In this document: positions 1 through 7,774 of the stretch, piece after piece
Numbering within the stretch: the stretch's first letter is position 1
Layout: each line of letters starts with the position of its first letter
Assembly: GCA_017621055.1 (NCBI GenBank)
Contig: JAGATX010000008.1
Location: 1-55,433, forward strand
Direction: 5' to 3'
Source: Muribaculaceae bacterium
Lineage (GTDB): Bacteria; Bacteroidota; Bacteroidia; Bacteroidales; Muribaculaceae
DNA length: 55,433 bases
The notes under the pieces: generated by a model
The model's input: only the letters and a program-made list of their open reading frames with translations
The model's database searches: none
Told to the model about the DNA's origin: nothing
Position numbers and translations under genes: made by a program

Positions 1-141
1 AACTCGTTCAACATCCTCTACGGTAGCGGAATTGAGTTGAGTCTCCTTGATTTCGGTACAAGTACCGGAGATTGTGCTGAGTTCTTCGGCGATATTGCCG
101 AGATAGCTATCGGCAGTATTGTCAAAATTATCGTTATTCAT
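1..141 (-). CDS. Partial hypothetical protein of the mobilization cluster (N-terminal 47 residues)
   Basis: An open frame starts with ATG at 141 (MNNDNFDNTADSYLGNIAEE) and runs off the left edge with no stop. It begins 22 bases after the relaxase stop on the same strand, so it is probably co-transcribed as a third mobilization-cluster gene. The visible part is acidic and polar, with no signal peptide or membrane segment. I do not recognise the family. Similar positions in Bacteroides mobilizable elements hold accessory transfer or hypothetical proteins, which is context and not proof. Confidence 0.55.
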   Translation of the reverse strand, partial: MNNDNFDNTADSYLGNIAEELSTISGTCTEIKETQLNSATVEDVERV

Positions 142-163
142 ATTTTTCGTTTTTAGGTGAACA

Positions 164-1132
164 TTACAGACGAATGCCTTTCTTTTTGCGCCGCTGCATC
201 TCACGGATGAATTCCTCTTCTTGCGGGTCGAAGCCGGGACCGATATTTACAATATTTCCAAGTCCACCAGCCATGTCAGCAGCAATTTCAGCTACGGAGT
301 CTGCAGTCTTAGCCGCGATATTCTGGATTGTTTTTACAGGACGAAGCTGTGGTTTAGGCGCTGCTGATGGGATTTGAGTACGAGCTTTTTTGTTCCTGTC
401 AATGGCCTCGCATATAGTTTTATAAGAGCATTTCCCGTCACGGTCAATTTGAGAAGCCTTGAATCTTCGACCGTCTTTTGTATAGGATAGGCCCTCAACC
501 TCTGTAGTGCCACGCTTGAACTTCTTCCTCACGTTAATGCCGCTTTGTGCAAGTTGCCGTTGGAATGCAATCCAGTCTTTTGCCGTTCTTTTAGCCGCTT
601 GAACTGCAAGATAAATTTCCTGACGGGTCTTACTGCCGCCTCTTAGCCGTTCAGTTTTCACTTTCTCCTTACCGTTACCAAAAGTCAAACCGTATTTCTT
701 TTTCAGTGCTTTGCAGACCTCTTTGTTGCGTAATCTCTCGTTGCTGTCGCTGATACATTTACCGTCATTATCGACCCGGTTATATACAATGTGACAGTGC
801 GGATGCTCTTTGTCAAGGTGCCGTGTGATAATGTATTGCGTGTTCACAATACCCATATTTACCAGATATTCTTGCGCCAACATGACCATTGCATCATCAG
901 AAAGCCGTGCGGAATCTTCCGGTGAATAGGACAATGAAATATGTCCTACCCATTTTTCTACACGTTTATTCATTTGCCTCTGACACTCGAATCCTGCGAT
1001 TATTGATTTCGAGGAATCATCCATAACGTCTTCGGAAAAGAGAAGCTTGGCTTCTTTGGTTGACTCATTTTCGGCAAGAGCATATTCGACACATTTTGCG
1101 AAATTGCTGCCGCTACTAATCTTTCCAATCAT
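164..1132 (-). CDS. Relaxase/mobilization nuclease (MobP/VirD2-like)
   Basis: 322 aa. Relaxases nick oriT and stay bound to the 5' end of the transferred strand during conjugation. The metal-binding three-histidine motif is visible around residues 105-114 (RHLDKEHPHCHIVYNRV, H105, H110, H112, H114), followed by the NRVDNDGK continuation typical of Bacteroides relaxases. The N-terminus (MIGKISSGSNFAKCVEYAL) is also typical; a catalytic tyrosine would be expected in the first ~20 residues and Y17 is the candidate. The start overlaps the upstream mobC-like gene by 17 bases, so the two are coupled. Size is in the normal range for small Bacteroidetes mobilizable elements, and the C-terminus is basic (RRKKK). 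Confidence 0.92.
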   Translation of the reverse strand: MIGKISSGSNFAKCVEYALAENESTKEAKLLFSEDVMDDSSKSIIAGFECQRQMNKRVEKWVGHISLSYSPEDSARLSDDAMVMLAQEYLVNMGIVNTQYIITRHLDKEHPHCHIVYNRVDNDGKCISDSNERLRNKEVCKALKKKYGLTFGNGKEKVKTERLRGGSKTRQEIYLAVQAAKRTAKDWIAFQRQLAQSGINVRKKFKRGTTEVEGLSYTKDGRRFKASQIDRDGKCSYKTICEAIDRNKKARTQIPSAAPKPQLRPVKTIQNIAAKTADSVAEIAADMAGGLGNIVNIGPGFDPQEEEFIREMQRRKKKGIRL

Positions 1133-1478
1133 GCGACAGGCGGTAGTAAAGTGCTTTTATATTCTTGCAAAGTGACTCAACTTCCCACTTTACAAGTTTG
1201 AAACCGGCTTCATTGGCTCGTTTGGCAAGCTGGTTGAGATTGTTTGCCATGCTACCAATCTGACGGAGGATGACCATGTCATCAGGTTTTGCGATGGCTT
1301 TTATGGTGGTGTTCAGAAGGGTTCGACGGCAATAATCGGATAACTTTCTACCGGATTCGTTGGCTTTGGCAAGGGTCGTGGCATACTGGTCGTCATTCAA
1401 CCTCACGCTTACGACATGGTGCTTTTTCTGTTTTATTACTGTCCCTGCAAAGGCGGACTTTCTTGTAGAATTTCTCAT
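1116..1478 (-). CDS. MobC-like relaxosome accessory protein
   Basis: 120 aa, basic N-terminus, then a stretch (VSVRLNDDQYATTLAKANES) that fits the beta-strand and first helix of a ribbon-helix-helix DNA-binding fold, as in plasmid mobilization relaxosome proteins. Such proteins bind oriT beside the nick site and help the relaxase open the strands. The last 17 bases overlap the relaxase start. The candidate oriT palindromes lie immediately upstream (1532-1674), where autoregulation and relaxosome assembly would be expected. The family call is by pattern and context; the start at 1478 is the only ATG that keeps the whole RHH region with a short basic leader. Confidence 0.82.
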   Translation of the reverse strand: MRNSTRKSAFAGTVIKQKKHHVVSVRLNDDQYATTLAKANESGRKLSDYCRRTLLNTTIKAIAKPDDMVILRQIGSMANNLNQLAKRANEAGFKLVKWEVESLCKNIKALYYRLSHDWKD

Positions 1479-1531
1479 AATTATGTGTTTTATAGTTTCT
1501 AAATGTGACCATCGGGAACGGACTCCACACT

Positions 1532-1610
1532 CCCGGTTTTTGGAGGGAGCAAGGCAGGAAATGTTTACATTGCCACAACCTTGCTATCCCTCCAAAAATA
1601 ATTTTCCGGG
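1532..1610. repeat. Candidate oriT: long interrupted inverted repeat
   Basis: Arm 1537-1554 (TTTTTGGAGGGAGCAAGG) is matched by 1579-1598 as its reverse complement with one 2-base insertion, around a 24-base spacer. Outside these, CCCGG (1532-1536) pairs with CCGGG (1606-1610). The structure sits directly upstream of the mobC-relaxase pair in the 200-base gap, where oriT usually lies in mobilizable elements. It has no clear U-tract on the mob-gene strand that would make it an ordinary terminator. The nick site cannot be named from sequence alone. Confidence 0.55.
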
Positions 1611-1646
1611 ATAACGGCTTCGTCGATGGCTACGCCACTTTTCTCT

Positions 1647-1674
1647 ATAATCGGTAAGGTGATTTACCGATTAT
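1647..1674. repeat. Perfect 11-bp inverted repeat downstream of the DUF3408-like gene
   Basis: Arms 1647-1657 (ATAATCGGTAA) and 1664-1674 pair perfectly around a 6-base loop. It lies just after the stop of the minus-strand gene ending at 1679, so it may terminate that transcript, although the U-rich side (TTTTCTC) follows it on the plus strand. It could equally be part of the adjacent oriT region. Confidence 0.5.
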
Positions 1675-1678
1675 TTTC

Positions 1679-2080
1679 TCAGAGCTTGCGCCAGACTTCA
1701 TGGTCGGAAGCGTAGTCCTCCATATGCTGACGAAGAACTGAATCGATGAAGCCGGAAACTGTTGTGTCGATGTCTCCGAGTCTACGAACCATCAGGGCGA
1801 TGCGGTCATATAGCTCACGGCTGATGTTGGTCTGCTTGCGGTCGGTAAGTGTCTTCGATGAAAGGTAAGTCGCCTTATATTCCTCGAAGTCGAGTCTGCG
1901 CTGTCGGATGCCGACACGCTGCTGCTTCGGCTCGGCTGTTGAAGGCAGAGATGCCGATGCAGTTGATTCTACGGTTGATTTTTCGCCTTGGCTGATGATG
2001 CGGTCTTCAACATTTTGATTGAAGATGTTGTCAGCCTTTTCTGTCGGCTGAGTTTCTTTGAGTACTGGTTTTGTTGCCAT
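1679..2080 (-). CDS. DUF3408-like mobile-element protein (putative RHH DNA-binding)
   Basis: 133 aa. The first ~60 residues are polar and low in complexity, and the last ~70 hold the recognisable part, ending in a segment like GFIDSVLRQHMEDY. That arrangement resembles the DUF3408 family found in Bacteroides conjugative and mobilizable elements, where the C-terminus is predicted to form a ribbon-helix-helix-like fold. The gene starts 3 bases after the primase stop on the same strand, so it is in one operon with primase and the RepA-like gene. A role in partition or transfer regulation is inference. Confidence 0.6.
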   Translation of the reverse strand: MATKPVLKETQPTEKADNIFNQNVEDRIISQGEKSTVESTASASLPSTAEPKQQRVGIRQRRLDFEEYKATYLSSKTLTDRKQTNISRELYDRIALMVRRLGDIDTTVSGFIDSVLRQHMEDYASDHEVWRKL

Positions 2081-2083
2081 AAC

Positions 2084-2956
2084 TTATATTTTTTGTTGAT
2101 TAAAAATTTTGTTGGTTAGGTACTCGTTGAGGTCTTTGAACTCGGAGTAGAGTGTGGAGCGGTCGATTACGGTTGAGCCATATATGGCTGTCAATTCGGC
2201 GAATGCTGTTTGTCCGGCATTGTCGTTGTCAAGATAGCAGTTAATGGCGGTATAGCCTTTGAGATAAGGCACAGCCTTGTTGACATTAACAACCGAGTTG
2301 AGTATGATTGCATCGGCTCCACTGATGATGTCGAGTGTGAGTGCCGAGAGATAATCAATGAATCCCTCGAACATGGCACACTCTGTTGACGGCCCGTCTC
2401 TCGCCCACGGCAGATATGAGATGTCCTTGCGTCCGCGGCAACCTTTGAAATATCTGTTGCGCAGTTCCCAGCCTCCGCTGACATTCTCAAATGCCACGGC
2501 AAAATACGACTTGCCGTTGACGCTGTAATGAGTCTCTTTGCATTTCGCATTGGCGATGTATGCCGGAATACCACGTTCTTGGAGGTATGCGACAAGTGCG
2601 CGGTGTTCCAGTGGCATGACTTCAAACTGTCCCACACTCGGTGCAGAGTGTCGCTGGGGATAAGAGGAAGCGACTGTCTGCACCGATGGTACCGGACAAC
2701 TGTCAGCGATGCAATGCATGAGATAGCGCAGGTCTGTTGACTGCCATATCTCGGCTGCAAGGTCAATGATGTTGCCACCTTTGCCAAGTCCGAAGTCATA
2801 CCAGCAGTTGAGCGATGTCTCGACCTTGAACGATGGCGTATGCTCCTGTCGTAACGGCGATCTGTACCAGAGTTTGTCTCCACACCGTCTGGCCGGCTCA
2901 TGCCCGAGTCGGGACATGAAGGTGGCTAAAGGGATAGTTTTTATCTCTTTTAACAT
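2084..2956 (-). CDS. CHC2 zinc-finger/Toprim DNA primase of the element
   Basis: 290 aa. The N-terminal ~70 residues match the DnaG-type zinc-binding domain of mobile-element primases (LWYRSPLRQEHTPSFKV, then GKGGNIIDLA). A Toprim domain follows at about residues 190-270, with the acidic motifs EGFIDYLSAL (E197) and LDNDNAGQ (D243, D245) that bind the metal ions. It probably primes replication of the element's single-stranded transfer intermediate, as prmN1 does in NBU1. It is shorter than chromosomal DnaG and lacks the helicase-binding C-terminus. It lies 79 bases after the RepA-like gene stop, on the same strand. Confidence 0.85.
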   Translation of the reverse strand: MLKEIKTIPLATFMSRLGHEPARRCGDKLWYRSPLRQEHTPSFKVETSLNCWYDFGLGKGGNIIDLAAEIWQSTDLRYLMHCIADSCPVPSVQTVASSYPQRHSAPSVGQFEVMPLEHRALVAYLQERGIPAYIANAKCKETHYSVNGKSYFAVAFENVSGGWELRNRYFKGCRGRKDISYLPWARDGPSTECAMFEGFIDYLSALTLDIISGADAIILNSVVNVNKAVPYLKGYTAINCYLDNDNAGQTAFAELTAIYGSTVIDRSTLYSEFKDLNEYLTNKIFNQQKI

Positions 2957-3035
2957 GGTGGTAAAAATGTTTAGGGGGGGGATAGTTCAGGTTCGGCTCA
3001 CATATATACACACCGTACCGAACTAAACTTGATTA

Positions 3036-4067
3036 TTAGTAGAAGTCGCGGTTGAACTGATACACTCCGTTCTCCTTGACGATTATCCGCTTGTTCATCA
3101 GGAAGGTCTTCAATTTGGTGACCTTTCCGTCGCCATACGGAAATCCGCAAGATGCGTATGCCGCCTTGATTTTATCCTCACAGTTCTGACAGCCCTTGAT
3201 GGCTCCGTCGGCGAAGGCGAGTTCAAGAGCTTCGCGGTGTTGGTCGGGTGACAGTTCGTTATACGAGAATACCTGTAGCTTTGATGCCTTACCGAAAGTA
3301 TGGTTCTCCTCAATCTCCGGCAACCCATAGTCGTTGACTCTGAAAGCAAACGGTGCAAAGTCCATAGCCCTGATACATGATGCCGACACCTCAGTCACTT
3401 CATCATCGATCGTGCTTTTGGAAACCTGCAAGACAGTCTCGGCTTTATTGTTAAGTTCAGTGCCGACATGACCGCGCACGTTGTCATCGCTCTTGTTGAG
3501 ATGGAGGACGGTATGGATATGTATCTGATACTTGTCCGTCCATTCCATCAGCTTGTTTATGAGCCTTGATGATTCGGTGGCGTTGTTGATGTCAAACATC
3601 AGGTCGCGTATGCCGTCGATGATTACCAGTCCGACATTCGGTGTGGTAGCTATCGCCCTATCTATAATCTCCAATCGCATATCCGGGACATGTGCCCGTA
3701 GCTGGGCAAAGATAAGATTATCGGGATGGCGGTCGAGAGGAAGACCGGCAAGCAGCAATGCTCGGCGTATCACCTTCTGGCAGTGATATGGACTTTGCTC
3801 GGTATCGAAGTAGAGGACTGTCCGCTTGTTGTCTGGAAATTCAGCAACGTATCTCAGCACCTCTCCATTCATCAATGCCGCCGCTACGATGGCACTCACA
3901 TTGAAGTTTTTTTTGCTTTTCGCTTTTCCGGTTGATGCCGAGAAGTTGCCGAGGGTGCCGATTACGGAACCGTTGCAAAAGAGAACTTCAGGAGCCACGG
4001 TGATTTCATCAGTCACTTTGATTTGCGAGGCTTGCCAAAGTTGTTCAATGAGATTTGTATCATTCAT
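3036..4067 (-). CDS. RepA-like AAA ATPase (replicative helicase type)
   Basis: 343 aa from the ATG at 4067. An upstream in-frame extension to 4187 exists, but the start at 4067 gives an ATGA overlap with the preceding HTH gene, a clear coupling signal. A Walker A-like segment lies at residues ~40-52 (GNFSASTGKAKSKKN), followed by a Walker B hydrophobic strand (VGLVIIDGIRD) and a conserved LHLNKSDDNVRGHVGTELN segment typical of RepA/DnaB-type ATPases on Bacteroides mobile elements. It probably drives element replication with the primase downstream. The P-loop is slightly divergent, as in the AAA_25 group. Confidence 0.8.
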   Translation of the reverse strand: MNDTNLIEQLWQASQIKVTDEITVAPEVLFCNGSVIGTLGNFSASTGKAKSKKNFNVSAIVAAALMNGEVLRYVAEFPDNKRTVLYFDTEQSPYHCQKVIRRALLLAGLPLDRHPDNLIFAQLRAHVPDMRLEIIDRAIATTPNVGLVIIDGIRDLMFDINNATESSRLINKLMEWTDKYQIHIHTVLHLNKSDDNVRGHVGTELNNKAETVLQVSKSTIDDEVTEVSASCIRAMDFAPFAFRVNDYGLPEIEENHTFGKASKLQVFSYNELSPDQHREALELAFADGAIKGCQNCEDKIKAAYASCGFPYGDGKVTKLKTFLMNKRIIVKENGVYQFNRDFY

Positions 4068-4375
4068 ACCAATCCTCTTTTGATGATGAGCTGTTCTACA
4101 TCGGCCTGGCGATAGCTTACCTTTCGACCTATTCTTACGGGAATCAGAGTCTTTGATTGTTCCCAGTTCCAGAGTGTGGCGGAGCATACACCGAATTTCT
4201 CCATTACTTCCTTCTTCGAGAGGAGGGTTTCTTTAGCGGCACTTACTATCTGAGGGCATATTTCGGCTTTGTATTTGCCAATAAGTGTATCTGCAAAGTC
4301 TACCAGATCTTGAGGTTTTATATGGAGGGTGAGATCCGTGGCACCACTCTCGACCAAAGACATTATGTTAATCAT
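4064..4375 (-). CDS. Excisionase-type helix-turn-helix protein
   Basis: 103 aa. The C-terminal half is a MerR/excisionase-like DNA-binding domain: LLSKKEVMEKFGVCSATLWN followed by IPVRIGRKVSYRQADVEQLI. Bacteroides mobile elements usually carry one or two such proteins, which control excision or the replication operon. Its stop overlaps the RepA-like start (ATGA). The start codon lies inside a short palindrome, ATTATG (4362-4367) and CATAAT (4373-4378), that could serve autoregulation. The upstream 1.3 kb is non-coding, so this is probably the first gene of the rep operon. Confidence 0.8.
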   Translation of the reverse strand: MINIMSLVESGATDLTLHIKPQDLVDFADTLIGKYKAEICPQIVSAAKETLLSKKEVMEKFGVCSATLWNWEQSKTLIPVRIGRKVSYRQADVEQLIIKRGLV

Positions 4376-5678
4376 AATATTTCTTGTTCCGCCGGAGGAT
4401 GGAAGGCATGGAGCGATGGTGGATTTAGGTCATCCCATACCTTTCGTCGCGATTGACGTGGATTAGTGGTCTCTCCGATTTGAAACAGGCATGGCAATGG
4501 CTTACTCGACACGGATGCGGTCAAGGCAAATGATATGACAATATCAAATTCGGAAGTGGGAAGTGGCCATTAAAACGATATACATTCCGTGGGCTCTTTG
4601 GCTCTCCCAAAGCCTCAAGCATTACTTGGAACAAAAATATACGGCTTCTTCTTTGCCAAAGGAAGAAGGCTGGCGCTTTACCCTGCGCGGGTCATGAATA
4701 GTCGGTCATCAGTCTGCGGCCTCCGGATGCCGCAAACATTCTGACCTTTTGTTGGTCGCAGTGAAGCCGGATTATAAATCCATTTCTTCCTGGTTTTAAT
4801 CGACAAACATACCGCCAAGTGAGATTGTTTCGCCACTCAATATCGGTTTCCCGATATTTCCGAAATGTTGCTCAACATTTCCCAACTTTTTTATGTCACG
4901 CGATTTTCCAATGAGAATAATTGCATTCTCGGATTGTTTGCCAATCTATCCTTATAACGACCTAATTGTGATTTTGTTCACGCAAATATCTGATATAAAG
5001 ATAGTTGTCTGATTTTGTCCGACTTTTGTCCAGAGTAAAATCGAACCTTACAACAAGATTATCAGATACGATAATACCTAAAATCGGGCAAATGTTAAAA
5101 ATGCAAATGTCCGATATTTTTTTTCGGTGAGATAGACTCTTTGACCATGATACTGACGGATACAACTCCATTGTTATCATTTAGCCTCTGAATTCCGGTG
5201 TCGGCATCTATGGTAACGCCAACATCGTCGGACTGCTCCAAAACAGTATTCAGAGACTGTCAATCTCAGTAATCTTGATCTGATTGACCTGCATTTGATA
5301 TTGCAACATCGGTAATATGCAGATAGTTTCCACCAAATCAGACACTTCCCCAACATGCCCCACACTTTCCCCAACATGTCCCAACAAATTTTTGGTGTCT
5401 GAACCATCAAGTATAATCAAGTGTTAGCGGAATCTTCAGATATAGACCCTATACTGGATAACGCAAAAAGCATTAACGAGACATATGTCTTAGCTAACAC
5501 TTATCAGTCGAATATCCATTCCAACAGAATCTCAGTTCAAGTAATCAACGCGAAACATCTTTTGAGGTACTTGAACAACAAAATTCCCGACCGCCACGTC
5601 ACATCGGCGCAGTTGTCGGGGCATGATAATAAGAATTGGATTATTAGTCTCATATCATTGCTAACAATCTTATAATTT
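4376..5678. other. 1.3 kb non-coding region of the element
   Basis: No convincing gene is seen. Open frames here (for example 5177-5410 minus and 5421-5675 plus) have no recognisable domain, and one is built mainly from the repeats at 5346-5378. The region holds several small hairpins, among them TGCGG/CCGCA near 4715-4735 and ATTATC/GATAAT around 5057-5074. Position between the rep operon and the DUF4209 cargo would suit a replication origin, promoters in both directions or an unlisted small RNA. None of these is proven. Confidence 0.5.
5346..5378. repeat. Iteron-like direct repeats
   Basis: TTCCCCAACATG occurs at 5346-5357 and again at 5367-5378, exactly 21 bases apart, each preceded by CAC or CACT and followed by YCCC. 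A related run (GTTGCTCAACATTTCCCAAC) lies near 4867-4886. A spacing of two helical turns is typical of iterons bound by replication initiators, and a RepA-like gene lies about 1 kb away. Only two full copies are present. Confidence 0.4.
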
Positions 5679-7379
5679 TTATTTTAGCAAAATCGCAGTA
5701 AGTATCAATGAGTGGAAAACAATATCTGCATATGGGAATGAGAAATACGATATTGGAGCCATACCATGCATTATATCATTGCGAAGATTAAGACCATGAC
5801 TGTCTGTGAAAACAGCCATAAGATGGTATGCGAGATCTCCATTTTCTATCTCCACTATGCACTTTTTACGCAAAACTCCTTCAAAAGTTATAAAACTATA
5901 TCCTCCGTTAATATTTTTGCTGCTATATGTACTTTCGCCCTTAATCGCTACATAATTACGGATAGCACCTTCTATTTGAGGTATGATTAAATGCATAAAC
6001 TGTATGTAGTCATTCGCATAATACGCATCTAATGCCTTTTCTATCATAGGTAAATTTCGAGGGATGAACGCTGGACAATGGCCAATAATATCCATAGCCG
6101 TTTCCTTGGCTATTACATTATCTTCAATGTTTTTGAGTAAAGATGGATGATGTACTCTCGCCATTATTGGAGCAAAAGTCCGGAAAAATTCAACGGCATC
6201 TTTATCATCAGAAGTCTGTCCTAGCGTAGTTGGTCTACCTGCTTGATCATAGGTAATAGTTGTTATAAACCCTAAGATAGAGTTTGTTTTCTGTTGTACA
6301 GCATTGGACTCATCGTCTTTTTTGTGATGCCAATATGCGCCTACAAATTTAAATAGTCGTTCTCTTAAGGTCCCTGTAGTTAATTCTTTGTTAGATTTTT
6401 CAATGAGTTGAACTACATCTTCACCTAAAGGTATTTCTATTGGCTTCAGGCTATTCACTACTTCTGGCCCTATTTTGGCAATTTCAACTGAGATACGTTC
6501 CTGATCTTCCTTTGATGATAGTGTGAAATAACGCTGATTTATGTAGTGTAAAAAAATCTGAGTACGCATTGGACCTAGGACATCTGTCATACTTATGGTC
6601 TTAGTTTCAAGCTGTCTTAGTATATTGAGAGACTTCTCCCTGTTCTTTACACCATAATAGTCGACCAAAACTTCTGCACAATCTTTTAGATTAGAATAAT
6701 TGTCTCCTTTGTATAGTCTGTGGTACCGATCAGTAACGTTCTGCTCTATTCGAGTCTTCTCGTCATCTGTAAAAACTTTTGGGTGTTCTCTTATTGCATC
6801 TACAATTTGAGAATATAATCCTGGAGTATCATCTGTAGAATATTTAGCATCATAATTGAAATAAGCAGTTTTAACCTTTTCGATATAAATATTTTGCTTA
6901 GTAAATATAGCAACTTTCAAGGCTCTATTTAAATGCAAAAAACCGTCATATGAGTGTTCAAAAACATCATTTTCCACCGCTGCAATAATAGTGTCGATGT
7001 AATCAAATCTCTCCTGACCGAATGCGTTTTCTCCAACAATAGGTCTAAATTCAATTTGAAGTCCGAGATAACGCAGTTTAAGCAATGGATTAGATGTTTT
7101 GTTAGCTCTTTCTCTCCAATAATCTAATGCTTCTTTAGAGACCATTGACTTGTGAGGAAACTCAAAATCCGTTCCATCCTTTCTTTTACCACTCATTTTG
7201 GGACCATAGTATGCACCGGTATAATGATCAATTGAAAAAGCCAATGCAAGTTTTTCAAATTCCAAAACCTTTCTTTGTTCGGGAGTCGTATCCTTAGACT
7301 CTCGAAGATTCATTTCTAATTCAGTGAAGGAAGTCTTACTCTCTGGGAACTTGTCCAACTCTTCTATGTAGTTTTCCAT
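5679..7379 (-). CDS. DUF4209 family protein with C-terminal HEPN-like RNxxxHG motif
   Basis: 566 aa, no signal peptide, mostly alpha-helical by composition. The C-terminus carries R533-N-D-I-M-H538-G, which fits the RNxxxHG signature of the DUF4209 family and also the Rx4-6H motif of HEPN ribonucleases. HEPN proteins cut RNA in toxin-antitoxin, abortive-infection and other defence systems, so a defence or addiction role is plausible, but the molecular function of DUF4209 is not known to me. No MNT-type antitoxin or partner gene is adjacent. The gene is clearly more AT-rich than the chromosome and sits between the element's rep region and the tRNA boundary, as element cargo does. The start at 7379 is the first ATG. 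Confidence 0.75.
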   Translation of the reverse strand: MENYIEELDKFPESKTSFTELEMNLRESKDTTPEQRKVLEFEKLALAFSIDHYTGAYYGPKMSGKRKDGTDFEFPHKSMVSKEALDYWRERANKTSNPLLKLRYLGLQIEFRPIVGENAFGQERFDYIDTIIAAVENDVFEHSYDGFLHLNRALKVAIFTKQNIYIEKVKTAYFNYDAKYSTDDTPGLYSQIVDAIREHPKVFTDDEKTRIEQNVTDRYHRLYKGDNYSNLKDCAEVLVDYYGVKNREKSLNILRQLETKTISMTDVLGPMRTQIFLHYINQRYFTLSSKEDQERISVEIAKIGPEVVNSLKPIEIPLGEDVVQLIEKSNKELTTGTLRERLFKFVGAYWHHKKDDESNAVQQKTNSILGFITTITYDQAGRPTTLGQTSDDKDAVEFFRTFAPIMARVHHPSLLKNIEDNVIAKETAMDIIGHCPAFIPRNLPMIEKALDAYYANDYIQFMHLIIPQIEGAIRNYVAIKGESTYSSKNINGGYSFITFEGVLRKKCIVEIENGDLAYHLMAVFTDSHGLNLRNDIMHGMAPISYFSFPYADIVFHSLILTAILLK

Positions 7380-7539
7380 ATCTTTATAAAAATGACCATT
7401 ATCGGCAAAGCGCTTTGCTAATAAAAGTTAAAGAATCTAATTTCGGTTTGTTGATGTTACGCCATCCTGATTTATTTCGGTTGAAATCGGGGGTGCGCGG
7501 AGGTTGGTTGACACCGCGTTGACACGGACTGAAACTAAA

Positions 7540-7574
7540 AATCGCAAGTGATTGAAATCTAATCACTTGCGATT
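7540..7574 (-). terminator. Rho-independent terminator after tRNA-Leu
   Basis: A perfect 14-bp stem (arms 7540-7553 and 7561-7574, AATCGCAAGTGATT and its complement) with a 7-base loop, followed on the minus strand by a T run. It lies 8 bases past the mature tRNA 3' end and would stop the tRNA transcript before the mobile element. Confidence 0.85.
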
Positions 7575-7582
7575 AATTGGGG

Positions 7583-7663
7583 TGCCCAGAACAGGACTCG
7601 AACCTGCACGCCTCGCAGCACTCGCACCTGAAACGAGCGCGTCTACCATTCCGCCACCTGGGC
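7583..7663 (-). tRNA. tRNA-Leu (anticodon CAG)
   Basis: Reading the minus strand from 7663: a 7-bp acceptor stem (GCCCAGG with UCUGGGC, one G-U pair), D arm with GGUAGACGC, anticodon stem CUCGU/GCGAG around loop UUCAGGU giving anticodon CAG, a variable arm longer than in most tRNAs (class II, as for leucine), and a T arm with GGUUCGAGUCC. The discriminator base is A, as leucine tRNAs require. CCA is not encoded. About 81 nt. Confidence 0.95.
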
Positions 7664-7673
7664 TTTTGCGCTG

Positions 7674-7705
7674 CAAAGTTACGGCGTTTTTTTTATTTTG
7701 CCAAA
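7674..7705 (-). promoter_or_regulatory. Bacteroidetes promoter of tRNA-Leu
   Basis: On the minus strand, TTTG (7702-7705) is followed after 20 bases by TAACTTTG (7674-7681). Both boxes match the Bacteroidetes sigma consensus (TTTG, 19-21 bases, TAnnTTTG). The tRNA starts 10 bases downstream. Confidence 0.8.
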
Positions 7706-7774
7706 TTTTTTTTGATGTTCGGGGCGTTTTTTGTGGATGTTTTTGGTTTTTTGGCTGTTTTGTCGAGCGGGCTC

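Larger units (their letters stand above)
1..7582. mobile_element. Integrative mobilizable element, right part (left end outside window)
   Basis: The stretch carries relaxase and MobC genes, a primase, a RepA-like ATPase and an excisionase-type HTH gene, all on the minus strand, and its base composition is more AT-rich than the chromosome to its right. It stops at the 3' end of tRNA-Leu(CAG), a usual target of site-specific integrases; NBU1 of Bacteroides is a known case of integration at a leucine tRNA gene. No integrase or conjugation machinery is seen, so it is probably mobilized by a helper element, or these genes lie to the left. The exact right boundary is not resolved: it falls between the end of the DUF4209 gene (7379) and the tRNA (7583). 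Confidence 0.75.

Noticed and set aside
4457-4960. Possible gene between the HTH gene and the repeats
   Set aside because: No frame of useful length has a known motif; only weak hairpins are seen.
5177-5410. Minus-strand open frame in the element's non-coding region
   Set aside because: Its sequence is made partly of the CCCCAACATG repeats and the rest has no recognisable domain or start signal.
5421-5675. Plus-strand open frame of 84 codons
   Set aside because: No known domain, no promoter box, and no clear ribosome binding site; treated as chance.
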